A stretch of DNA of 64,000 nucleotides from Watersipora subatra (Eukaryota > Bryozoa > Gymnolaemata > Cheilostomatida > Watersiporidae), in NCBI RefSeq assembly GCF_963576615.1, contig NC_088711.1, forward strand, positions 13,129,869 to 13,193,868. The letters are read 5' to 3'. The position numbers and the translations under genes are program-made. The notes beneath the pieces were generated by a model. The model was not told the DNA's origin. It saw only the letters and a list, made by a program, of their open reading frames with translations, and did no database searches. This document shows, piece by piece, positions 12,601 to 23,300 of this stretch (positions are counted from its first letter, which is position 1; each line of letters opens with the position of its first letter).

Positions 12601-15600
12601 GAGTGATTGTCAATATGGTGTGCAGTATATCTAGGCTGTTTCTCCTTAGACCTTGGGAGTGATTGTTAATATGAGTGTGCAGTATATCTAGGCTGTTTCT
12701 CCTTAGACCACGGGAGTGATTGTTAATATGGGTGTGCAGTATATGTAGGCTGTTTCTCCTTAGACCATGGGAGCAGGCAGAAAAAGAGAAAAAGATCAGA
12801 CAAAGGAAAGAAACAAGTACTATCCAAGCCGCAGCAACCAAAGTGGATGATGCAAATAAATTGAAAAAGAAGGCCATTTCAGGTGAAGGTGAAATATTCT
12901 TCTCCAACTTTTGCCCCACCTCTTTTAGCATGTACTTGATTTATATGTGTTTATAGTGGCTTCAAATATCTATACTCTATATACCATATCCAAAAGTTTT
13001 CTAACACCAGAACAAAATCAAAGTTTATACGTTCAAGCTTTCGTTGAACATATCGCAAGTTTTTTCGTAACACCCCTCTTCTACCTAAAAGTTCACATTA
13101 CAGTTTAAATGCTTAACTCAGTTTAAATGGTAACTCAGTTTAAATGGAAACTCAGTTTAAATGGTAACTCAGTTTAAATGGTAACTCAGTTTAAATGGTA
13201 ACTCAGTTTTGCTCTCAGGAACATAATTACTAGTAACCTGGTTAGACGGTACATAAGTTCACAGCCTTAGACATGGACCCTGCCCTACAAAGTCTTTTTT
13301 GAATGCCAGTTTTTACTTTTTCAAACTGCACGAACGCTGTCAAGCATTCCCTACAATAGGAACCACTTCAGCGTAATCTATGTTAAAGATCCTCTGGGAA
13401 CTGGTCATGCTAGCAATTCTGAAGAGATTGACTCTTTTTACCCCTATGCAGGATATCGCTCAACTACTGTTGTACAGCTTGGCTTAAGTACCAGTGCGCT
13501 TGATTTGTAAATAGACAGGTTGGATTTGTATTCTTGGTTGGTCATGAGGTCCTTCAGGTGTTGTCTGTCCATTGTTACAGCCATTAAAATGTAGCGCAGT
13601 AAACCCAAAGTCTACATTATAATCGTAGAGGTATACTTCTTGTTGAATTTCAGCCGGTATCTCCCAAATATGATATTTTTTATGCCTCAACCAATGAAGG
13701 CTTGTTCACACTATATCACCTGTATGTCAGGGTCGTTCTCTCAGCGATTACTCATCGACAATGCGCAACATAAACGGATGAAATCGGCGAGGCAATATGG
13801 ATGTCGGAAAACATTGCAGCTGTCAAACTTTCTCGGGTATTCTATAAGACGACATTCTGTAAAATGTGTACCACCTCGTCGATGATGATCGGCTATCACA
13901 AATCTCCATTTCCCTTTATGATAGTTGCTACAGGACTAGTATTTCATCATTTCAGTTATCACATTGTATAATGAAAACGCTATGTCGCAGACTGCTCACC
14001 GATGTAAACACGGATGGGTTTGTGATAGTGTGAGCATTATTATTAGAAACAATCCCTGATGTATTGTGAGATTGATGGCAATAGACTGCGATATAGTGTA
14101 AACCAGCCACACTTGACAACCGCACTTGACAAGGCGCATCCAACTCTTATACTAAACACATATCACATCGGCAATTTAAGTGTCAATTACTGCAAATATA
14201 TACTAATAAATCAGACTAGCAATTGAAGAAAGTAGCGGTGCTGAGTAGCAGTATCAACCACAGCTCAGCAACAATGAGGTTAACAAAGCTGGTCAAAAAG
14301 CTACAATCACTGTGGTGACAACTCAGACTGTGTTCATGTGATCTTGAAATTTTCAAGTTCATTTCTGTAGAGCTGTACAGCATTGTTAAATGACTTTGTG
14401 AAACTGGGGCTAATGTAGGTAGGTACTGTATATTGAAATTAGCTATGATTATTTTTACTATAGGAGGATTTACTTTAGGTAGTCCAACCTTATAACATCG
14501 TAATTTACTTTAGGTGAAGCGTGTGCAGTCGATATGTCATCACAAGATTCCTTTAAAACAACTACCAAATGTTTCTCTGATAATTTCTAAGATATAAAAG
14601 CATAAGAGAGCGTGTAATCAGAAAATGTTGGAACAGTTTTGGCATAATGCAGCATAGTATTTCAGAGAGAGCAAAAGATGTGGAGAAACAAGCACCACCT
14701 CTTATTGAAAAAACTCCAGTTCAACCTATGGAAATCACTGTTAAAGAACGTTTGGGTGAGTTCAACTAGTATTCTCTCCAACAGCATGCAACTCACAAAG
14801 AAATTGGAGATGGTTAATTTAACTACGTGTTACTGCAGAAGTTTTTATGACAAGTTATTGGTTATTGCTGGAGCTGAAGATCAGTTTTCTGTAGTCACTG
14901 GTGGCTAGTCTGGTAACAGTTCACCATTTTGATCATCAGTTGCCACGCTTTTTTGAAGGAAAAGATGATGAAGATGAGCCAATCATTGTTGAAAAGACAA
15001 CTCCTAAAGGTAAGTAGACATTTATATAAAAATACTTTGTACGTAAAAAAATTTATATGATTCCAAAATTTCAACTTGCACATTTGATTTAAATCCAACT
15101 AATGTTATATTAAAATGCCTCAGATCAGCCTAACTTCAGTCTCTACTCTTACACAGATTAAATGGTTGCAAACAATCTTTACTATAATAATAGCCGTGCC
15201 CATCTGTCTGTAGTCACTGTAAGACAGGGGTTCTTAATCAGTGGGAAATTTCCCATCAGTGAGAACTTTGAGAATTTGAGGTGGGAAATTCTCAAGCTTC
15301 AGATTGAGAATATTGATTACGCGCATTTCAAGGATATAGCTGTTGAACTGTATTTTCACCAAATACATGGTGCAGATACATGCTTTTATTGTGGGTAAAA
15401 CTGTATTAATACGGAAACCAGCCTCGAGACGTATCAAGCAGCCTATTGGATAATTAGTCTGCATTGCATCAGCTATGCATCACTACCATACTACTGAGGC
15501 ATTACACAAGCATACACCAAACATACCAGAGCTAGTAAAAATAAACAGCAGCAGAGGGCCCACTAAGCGATCATGACTGCTAACTTTGTACTGTGCTGTT

Positions 15601-18600
15601 TTTATTATAATTAAATTACTCTATTATTGTGTTTATCTTGAACTTTATTTTTCCATATGAAAAGTATATCATGACAAACTATCCATAAAATATGATTTCT
15701 ATCACAGTTCAATTAATAATTGCTTCATTTTGACTGTATGGCAAAATTCTATCTGAAAAGCATCCTCCTGAAATCTGAGTGTAGCAAAAATACCACAATT
15801 TTTGGCTGTTAGAGAGGGGGAAATCTTGAAGTGTGGTTTGTCAAAGTGGGGAATACACCAAAAAGGTTAAGAACCACTGCTCTAAGAGCATTCGGAAAAG
15901 AATTCCACCTCATGGTAATTAAACATGAATGCTTGGCTTCCTGGTCAAGCACAGTACAATCTACACCACTAACTCACCTTGCTGCAATGCAGAATAATTG
16001 TGCACATACATCTATTACACATGATAATTTCTCTCGGCGCACAGGAATGTCAGTATACTAGTTTATATAACACAACAACCACAATTTTCATGAAATGTGG
16101 CTTTAAAATATTTGTGTGATTTTCTTAGTGTGACTTCAATTGCTACAAAATGCATAATTGATGAATTATTTGTCGTATACGCATGTACGTTAAGGAACTC
16201 GTATGCTCAGTTGAAGTAGGTTTGTTGAAAAACCAAGGCAGATCAGATATGATAGAGATCAGAGAGATAAAGTATTTACCAATTAACTGTTAGTGGAAGC
16301 CCAGACTCTTCATCACCCTTCCAAACTTCCAACTCAGATTTCATGATCCGCCATGATTGAACCATATGTGTGATCTGTCTCTCTTTAAGAAAAAGCTAAT
16401 AGCCCTGATAACTTTACACTCAGGTAAAAGCGGAACGTATGGTGGATATGAGGTAGCCGTAGGGTGCTTAATGTCTTAGGAGAGGATAAACCCGCATGGC
16501 CAGCTCAAATTAACAACCACTTTGCTGACAAATAGAAACCGGTGTGCTCGGTACTTCACATTCTCTCAATTATTGAACTTATGGCGTGCTTTACAGCAAA
16601 TACCGATGACCTAAAACCTCCTGGAGATGCAAAGCTTGAAGCTTATGAGAAATTATTCATTGATAAAGGGCCAGACGAACAAGCTCCTGCAGGTGGGTTT
16701 TAACGACAACAAAGAAACTATTTTAATTAATATAGATGTGTTACAGGCAGGTCTGTGGAGAGATTCGAGAGAATTGCAGTTGAATCGTAGCTTTAGTCGA
16801 ATGTCACCATCTCAAGTATGCTATAAGCCATTAATAGTACTTTTTTTAGGGTCCTCTTTTGCAGTTTTGTCAAAACATTTGGTAGTTTGGTCTGATTTAG
16901 ATATCGACCCTGAGCTAGTGGCGAAGGTTGAAGAGCAGATCTTTGAAAAGATAAAATTCTACAAAGAGGTGAGTGGGGAATAGTTAAACGAGCCAGTAGA
17001 ATAAATTGCATGTTTGACTCAAGTCATACGTTGCATCTTCACCGGTGCAATTTTGTTGTCTTCAATGTTGGTGAACACAGGTTCAAAGCAAAGTGCGAGA
17101 AAAGACTTGGTACATCAGAAAGAAAATGGCATTAAGGGCTGAAGCAAATGCGTATACATCCAGGTTTGAAGGAGTTTCTCGCGGGTCACATGGTTTAGGA
17201 TTTGGAGACAGAGTCAAGGTTAGAGAATTAAAAGGCCCCCTTCATTTTGCTCACTCACCATAATGTGTTAAAGTTACTAGTGATTATTAGAGGCAGTTTA
17301 CTATGAATATTTAAAATATATTATCAAGTACCAAATTAAAACAAATTTATAATAAAAATCAGAAGCGTAATCAAACTAATCTTGTAGCGACCAGCTGTGT
17401 GCCATGTTTTTGGCCAACTTGTTTGAAATTGGACATACCACAGTTTTGATGCTCCCAAAAGCGGTTGTGGCAGAAGAGAAACCCTATTATACAAATAGTT
17501 TAAGGCAACAAATATTGCGTTTGATGAGTATAGCTTGTCAGTTTGGGTTATATTGTTGTGTTTCAACTAACTTTTGTAGGTTTATAAACTATAACGTAAA
17601 TTAAAAAAGATTAATCATTAATTAAATTGTTGACTATAACATTAAATTTATTAAACTTGATAGCAAACCTGCAAAGGTATTAAGTACACATTCTAACAGA
17701 ATTTAAGGTTGAGCGAGTGCGATTGTTAGTGACTGCTACCAGGAGCATGAAGTTGCATAGAAATTTATATATTTTATCAGGTAACACTTCGGAAGATGTC
17801 AAGGGAGTTATCCAACTACGCAGCTTTAATGATTCCATGGGAAGATAAAATCAAGAACATAGAAAGCTACTTTGGATCAGTCGTCGCATCTTATTTTACC
17901 TTTCTGCGATGGCTTTTCTGGATAAACTTTATCATGGCCCTTATCTGTGGTGTGGTTATAATTATGCCTGAGGTGCTCTTCGGACCTGACATGGGGGCTG
18001 TTCCCTACAAATCTGTACCAGGTAAACAGCTCATCAGATCCACTCTTTGTTTGCCAATTCAGCTATCTTTAATTGTCTCATCAGGTTACAAAAAATAATT
18101 GTTTTCCCTTTTTTTTAGTGAATGAGTCGACAGAGGCGAGTTACCTAAAAACTCTTTGGAACTTCAATGGTTATGCTCAAGTCTCTCCTATTTTTTATGG
18201 CTACTACTCGAGCATAAAGGTTTATGAATCGGGATTTCGTATGCCCTTCGCATATCTCTTAGGAAACCTTATGATGTTTGGTTACAGTTTCATAACCATC
18301 TTAAAGCAAATGGCAGCCAACTCCAAAGATGAAAAGGCTACGGACAAAGATGACAACTTCACATTTTCTTGGAAGGCTTTCGCGAGCTGGGATTACATGA
18401 TAGGCAATGAGGAAACAGCCAAAAATAAGTACAAGGCCTTGGTTATTACGATTCGTGAAAGCGTCACAGAGAGCAAAGAAAGTGCAAAGAAGACGAGTAA
18501 GAAGGTGAAGTTTTTTAGATTTGTCGCCAACATTTTAGTCTTGATGGTGTTGACAGCGAGTACTTATGCGATATATATCACTGTCAACAGGTCTCGAAAG

Positions 18601-19926
18601 TTTCAAGCTTTAGCAAAAGAGAAGGGACCGAGTTCGGTGACTTGGGTACAATCTAATGAGGTCTCATTGGTTATGTCATTAGTGACAGCATTTTGTCCAA
18701 TGATATTTGATGTTATCGCAAACTTGGAAGACTATCACCCTCGAGTAGCATTGCAATGGTCCCTTCGACGAATCATGGTTCTGTATTTACTTAACCTCTA
18801 CACGCTATACATCGCTCTCTACTGGAAGATTCAAGATATCGAAAAGGAAGCTCTAGAAGCGAACTCAACATTTTATGCAAACTTAAACATGTCAGAGATT
18901 ATACCCTGTAGCACACCGCTACCAATTATCAGTGATAGTTTTTCGATCTCAATTTTGCACGAAGGGTTTGCCAATCAGACGAGCATGCCATGTGGTATAC
19001 CTGAATTCGTTCCAGAAATGACGTGCTGGGAAACAATGGTCGGTCAAGAGCTCATCAAACTAACTGTGTTTGACTTTGTTACCACAGTTGGACTTATCTA
19101 TGTTACCGAGTTTTTCAGGGCAGTTTTTATCAGGGTGCTAAATGCATGTTGGTGCTGGGATATGGAAATATATTTTCCTGCATATGCCGAGTTTTCATTA
19201 GCCGACAATCTTTTACATCTGGTATATAATCAAGGAATGATTTGGATGGGAACACTGTTCTGTCCAGGCCTGCCAGCACTCAATCTGTTCAAGTTACTTT
19301 GTTTGTTTTATGTGCGCGCTTGGGCCGTTATGGTATGCAATGTACCACATGAACGGATATTCAAAGCTGGAAGCAACAACTTCTACTTGATGCTGCTGTT
19401 GTTTATGCTGTATGTAGTCATGATACCGATAGCCTTTGCTATGGTCTCCATAAGACCGTCTCGGACGTGTGGACCTTACCAAGACACAGAGTACATGTAT
19501 CTCATCATTACTGAATGGGTGCAAGACGTGTTTCATGAGACAATATTCGCAGTACTAAAGTATCTCACCTCACCCGGAGCTCTCATACCAATATTTATTC
19601 TGTTGCTCCTTTGTATCTATTACCTCTCATCTAGTAATGATGCGCTGCAAGGCACAGTGTTGGACCTCAAGAAACAACTTCAATACGAGAGAACTGAGGG
19701 CAAAAAGAAAGTTTTCAACATGAACAAGGCAAAGGAAGAAGCTTCTCCGAATGAGCCACCGTCTGTACCAGAGGTCAAGATCGCTACTCAGCCGCCGAAA
19801 GAACAGGTTACCATTGAGAAGGAGGTTCCTACTCCATCAATAGCTTCTGTCTTGCTAGCAAAGAAGTATATCAGCAAGACCCGAGAAAGAATTGAGGAAA
19901 GGAAGTTGGCTGCTACTTCAAATTAG
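3605..19926 (+). CDS. TMC: Transmembrane channel-like protein (TMC1/2/3-type), 18-exon gene
   Basis: Exons, by splice sites and phase: 3605-3659, 3746-3972, 4364-4485, 5681-5867, 6174-6319, 7915-8060, 9879-10035, 10193-10251, 11979-12071, 12414-12486, 12764-12882, 14666-14755, 14959-15009, 16597-16692, about 16850-16968, 17081-17218, 17781-18021, 18119-19926. They sum to 3927 nt (1308 codons plus stop) with every junction in phase. ATG 3605 follows an in-frame stop at 3593. Residues 1 to about 650 are charged and Lys-rich. TM1 (about 663-690) contains SVVASYFTFLRWLFW. The motifs SWKAFASWDYMIGNEETA and CWETMVGQE (about 1009-1017) through WCWD are TMC hallmarks. The C terminus (about 1225-1308) is charged. 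Family knowledge: TMC1/2 are pore subunits of hair-cell mechanotransduction channels; invertebrate TMCs act in sensory and excitable cells. Least certain are exon 15 (16850 versus 16751 or 16901 acceptors) and the end of exon 2 (a GTAAG donor at 3809 is an alternative). Symmetric exons could have been missed. Confidence 0.9.
4118..4175. repeat. 15-bp tandem repeat (TMC intron 2)
   Basis: About four copies of CAGTTTTAGCCTTAG; each unit holds two TAG/CAG ends after T-rich sequence, so it resembles repeated 3' splice signals. Confidence 0.85.
4657..5351. repeat. 40-bp minisatellite, about 17 copies (TMC intron 3)
   Basis: Unit contains TGTGATATATTATTGATACT followed by ATATATAGCTGTCCTCCGTC. Copies differ at only a few positions (C/T in GTCYTCC), indicating recent amplification. 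Confidence 0.95.
7249..7356. mobile_element. Short MITE with TIRs (108 bp) in TMC intron 5
   Basis: Ends CCGTAAAACCTCTATTTGAA (left) and, inverted, CTGTAAAACCGCTAATTGAA (right); flanked by TA on both sides. The same terminal motif recurs near 9560-9670, 50417 and 52080. Confidence 0.7.
8086..8280. repeat. Three copies of a 65-bp repeat (TMC intron 6)
   Basis: Units share GTGGGGATAACTACCATCAG and end with a TGCTGCTATAAGT-like segment. The array starts 26 nt after the exon 6 donor. Confidence 0.85.
8546..9376. mobile_element. Pogo-like MITE with tRNA-like insert, copy 1 (TMC intron 6)
   Basis: Begins CAGTAGACAATCCTATAAC and ends, inverted, CAGTCAAGCTCCTGCAATG; flanked by TA. It matches the element at 47943-48781 along its length (831 versus 839 bp). 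No transposase ORF, so non-autonomous. CAGT ends with a TA target fit the Tc1/mariner-pogo (Tigger) group; assignment beyond that is inference. Confidence 0.8.
9550..9835. repeat. MITE end fragment followed by a roughly 36-bp repeat
   Basis: 9550-9670 holds AGGTGGCATTCAAATAAAGG-type repeats ending in ACAGGTTTTAC, a terminal half of the short MITE family. 9670-9835 is about five copies of a unit with GTGTCCACTGTAGTAACCTC. Confidence 0.75.
10508..11967. repeat. 23-bp minisatellite, about 60 copies (TMC intron 8)
   Basis: Unit TATTACAGTTGTCTAGCAGT plus GTA. The array runs to within about 12 bp of the exon 9 acceptor (TTTTCTTGCAG at 11978), so the last unit merges into the genuine 3' splice region. 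Every unit contains ACAG, TAG and CAG trinucleotides. Confidence 0.95.
12575..12773. repeat. 57-bp array copying the 3' splice site of TMC exon 11
   Basis: Four units contain GGCTGTTTCTCCTTAG followed by ACCAYGGGAG. The last unit is the real acceptor plus the first ten coding bases of exon 11 (from 12764); the three upstream copies continue with AGTGATTGTTAATATG instead of exon sequence. Confidence 0.93.
13094..13212. repeat. 17-bp tandem repeat (TMC intron 11)
   Basis: About seven copies of GGTAACTCAGTTTAAAT. Confidence 0.9.
15225..15879. mobile_element. hAT-like MITE (655 bp) in TMC intron 13
   Basis: Ends CAGGGGTTCTTAATCA and, inverted, CAGTGGTTCTTAACC. Flanked by imperfect 8-bp target duplication ctgtaaga/ctctaaga. 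CAGGGGTTCTYAA ends and 8-bp duplications are typical of hAT transposons. No transposase ORF. Confidence 0.85.
17781..18021 (+). CDS. TMC: TMC exon 17: pre-TM1 segment and TM1
   Basis: Acceptor TTTTATCAG before 17781 and donor CCAG/GTAAAC after 18021; phase 0 in, phase 1 out. It encodes MSRELSNYAALMIPWEDK, then the conserved SYFGSVVASYFTFLRWLFW at the start of the first membrane helix. The same motif (FGSSVASYF-FLRW) occurs in vertebrate TMC1/2. The exon ends in the first extracellular loop. Confidence 0.93.
18119..19926 (+). CDS. TMC: TMC exon 18: TM2 to C terminus in one exon
   Basis: The acceptor is a long T tract ending TTTTTTTTAG; the first two bases complete a Val codon from exon 17. 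About 600 residues carry all remaining membrane helices, the loop motif WDYMIGNEETA, the TMC signature CWETMVGQELIKLT followed by FFRAVFIR and WCWDME, NQGMIWMG, CNVPHERIFKA-NNFY, and a Lys/Glu-rich cytosolic tail with DLKKQL. The reading frame is intact to TAG. Vertebrate TMC1 is split into many exons over this region, so one exon here suggests intron loss. Confidence 0.96.
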
Positions 19927-20319
19927 TCTCAGTATTAAATCACAACTTTCCTATTTTTCACTAAAATCCCGAATGTGGATGATGGGCTTTGTGAAATGAC
20001 TGGTTAGCATTGAAGGCCACTCTCAGTACAGCTGCAATAAACTTTAGCCACAGAAAAATCAAATATAAGCTCACCTCCATATTATTGAGACAGTTCACTT
20101 TCATGCAATATTTGTCTGTTTGAATGTTTTTATTGTAAACTATTTATAATTTCTGTAAGCTTATTTAAAATTCTGTATATTTAGTTAACAAACAGTAATT
20201 GTTATTTGCAAAAATAGTTTTTTCATCTCGAGCAAAAAAATATCGTTAATGTATGTATTCTATGAAATAATAATCTCCAATGGATTTAAGGAGGATGGCA
20301 GCTTTAGTGTATTCTTATC
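19927..20319. other. Shared 3' UTR interval of two convergent genes
   Basis: The TMC stop (19926, +) and the RING gene stop (20320, -) are only 393 bp apart. A + strand AATAAA lies at 20036-20041 and a - strand AATAAA at 20129-20134, so the two poly(A) signals are about 90 bp apart and the transcript ends abut or overlap. Confidence 0.7.
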
Positions 20320-20394
20320 TCAGGTAAGCAAGTGGATATCTCCTCGGCACAATGGGCAGGTTGGATGCCTTTCCTCCAACCACTCCGTCACACA
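20320..20394 (-). CDS. RING gene exon 9: second half of RING-H2 and stop
   Basis: Acceptor TTTTTAG before 20394. Encodes CVTEWLEERHPTCPLCRGDI then HLLT and TGA. Joined in phase 0 to exon 8 it completes C-x2-C, C-x-H-x3-H-x2-C and C-P-L-C, with the conserved Trp that helps bind E2 enzymes. It is too short to stand out as an ORF and was found by searching the minus strand for the missing CPxC. Confidence 0.93.
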   Translation of the reverse strand, partial: CVTEWLEERHPTCPLCRGDIHLLT

Positions 20395-23300
20395 CTAAAA
20401 ATAACAAGCTCAAATCATTTACATGCATATCTATAATTCTCAAATTTGGTTGTCGTCTGTCCGTTCGCATGTCCAGTTATAGCTATTAAAATCTTGGAAT
20501 GAAAATCTCACTACTTGCTGGATTTGAACTCAGGCAAGATTTAAACCACGCATTCAACTACTGAGCTATACAGTTTTTAGAATACTATCGCTACTATCAT
20601 ATATCGTATGCACACGCTAAATTACGTATTAATTAATAGATTGCGCCCACGTGTTACGATGCCCTTATTATAAAATATTTTTCGCCTTATTCTATAAAAC
20701 ACGATGCTTTTTTGTTAGGGCGAACTTTTTTCGTCACACGGTATCAACAACAATTTCTCTCGAACTTAGATTTTAGTGATTGTTGTACTAATTATGACGA
20801 AATAACAAAATGTTGATATGCTATTTTGCCGCTATCAGTGTTATCCCTTATGGTAAAAACGGATTCGCAAACAGATAAGTGATAAAATTTTAGTTAAAGG
20901 TTTGAAGTTTAATAAAATAAATACTAAGACTTCCTTTAGGTATGTGTTTAGTAAACTAAATTAATTTAAATTAGATTCAGCATTTATGTTACACGTCTGC
21001 CTCGAAAGTAAGAACTCTGCACGTAGTACATTGTAATGTTATATTTTCTTGGAGGTCATAACCACAAAATGCACCAAAGTTATTGTAGGTACCTATAGTT
21101 ACTAGGGTTAACATATTGTGTTGTTACTATTTTTTAATGATGATGATGTTTACCAGGCGGTGGTTGCATTAGATAATTACTATGGATTTCTATTCCACTC
21201 TATATACCTCTATATGGTATTTTCGCCTTATAATGCCAACATTGAAACGAACTAGAATCATATAATTGTATACCAAATAATTTTTCATTGTAATCGTAGC
21301 AAAACAGACTATATTTAGCCATTACTTGCTAATGATTTCACATTTACATTTAAATAACTTTACAGTTTTTTTTTCTAATTTATTTCAACAAAACACTTCT
21401 TTCATGATATGAAATTTAAAAGTTAGTTGTTTGAAAAAGTTTTAAAACCTTTACATTTGTTTTATTTTTTTCTTAATTCATTTCAACTGCACAAAAACAC
21501 TTTTCATGATATCAAGTTCAAAAGTTAGAATAGTAAACGTTGTTTATGTTAAATAAAAATAAATTTTTTGTCAAAAGACTTTTGTATTACCCATGTAACA
21601 TCGAGCATTCATCAAGCATATATAAATCTCAATGGTTGTCGTCATCGCTCATTGTCTGCCCAGTTAAAAGCTAACAATAAAAAATCTGTATTGTAGATGA
21701 TTTGATCTTGGTACCTCCCGGTTACGAGGCAATAAGCTAACCCATTAAGCTACATGGGATGCAATGGATTCATCGGGCAGATAGTCATTATCGGGGCTAA
21801 AATACGCATAGCAATGCGCGGCGTCACTAGAGCTTGCTCTCACGTTTTTTATTAGTAAGTTTAGTAATACGGATACTAGCTTACGCAAGTTAGCCAATGG
21901 CAACTACATTACCTGCTACTGTTTATAAACTGTTTTTTAATACCAGTGCAATGCTGGGCATTCATCTAGTCATGAATAAAAACAGGGGATGGTTGTTTTC
22001 AGCGCATAATCCTAACTAGCTTCTCCCAAATCATTTTAAATATTACATTTTGACCAGCTGCGGACATCAAATGGAAGGTTGCAATTTACTTTTACTAATG
22101 AAGCTATTACAAAATTATTTTGGTACTTGCTCTCAATAAATTAATCCGATGTACCACAAAATAAACTTTGGTGTAATTAAGGTAAGACAAAATTTATTTC
22201 ACCCCATTATTAATAATTGGGTGAAATAATATATTAATATAATATATAATAATAATAAATAATATTATTAATAACTTTAATTATGAAGTGAGTACTTTGC
22301 TTCAATTTTAAAATCTGAAGCATTTAATTCCAATGCTGAAAGCGGTTGCTGAAAACATGGCATAACCAGAAGAAAGAGAAATGAGAAGGTTGGTTCTATT
22401 ACTATTTAAACACAACATGAGAGACAAGCATTAGTAAAAAAACATATAAGTTCTCAGCAGAGCCCATCTTTGCTTAAAGTTTTTTGACAAAATCACATTT
22501 ATAAAAGGTTACTTTCTTAGCTCTATTGCTGTGTGCTAAAATTGGACTCGGCACACAGCAATTGTTGTTAAACCAGCTAATCATAACCAGTTTTATTTGT
22601 GGCTTCATTGGTATAAATTTGTTCTCTATATTGAGTAACTAAAAGATACTAAAATATCTTTTTAAAAAAATATCGAAGATCATGTTTGATATTTTATCCC
22701 TTGTCCATAGAATCCATGAATCATTACAAATACTGAATCACATCTTTACAGACAAACTGCGCATATTGGAAAGAAAGAGATAGGTATGTAAAAATACCTT
22801 CCAATGAAAAGTGTCATGGCCACACTCGAGTAGATATCGATCTGCAAATCGCAAAGTTTCCCAACAAATGACACACTCTTCAGTAGCTTCAGAAGGCTGA
22901 AACAAAGACACAAAACCAAAGTTTGTTATGTTTAATGTTAACATATTTATGTAAACATTGTCTTTAGACTCGAGCAAATGTTTTAACAAGTTTTGAATAG
23001 GATGTTTTAAAACATACCATAACCTTTTGTTTATTTCGCTTCTTTTTTCTGCTTGACGCCTTTTGCCAAGCATTTCCTTGCGGAAATGTGCTACAGGGTG
23101 ATGGAGCAACTTGCTGAGTTGTTGATTTTTGCACCACAGACTGAGTTGGCGGTTGAACAGGATGCCCCTCAACGGTTGTTTTCTGTAGATATAAGAATGA
23201 GAGTAAATATAACAAAATGCAGCTCAGTGAGAAAACTAGCAGCTTTACAGTAGTCCAACTATGTGTAAGTACATGCTGGGCGTAAAGCCATGGTACATGA

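Noticed and set aside
14515-14590. Possible extra TMC exon after TTTACTTTAG
   Set aside because: In the required phase it runs into TAA with no donor before it.
20515-20575. tRNA gene
   Set aside because: A- and B-box-like motifs are present but the arms are degenerate and attached to a repeated body, so this is a tRNA-derived SINE; the same applies to the other heads.
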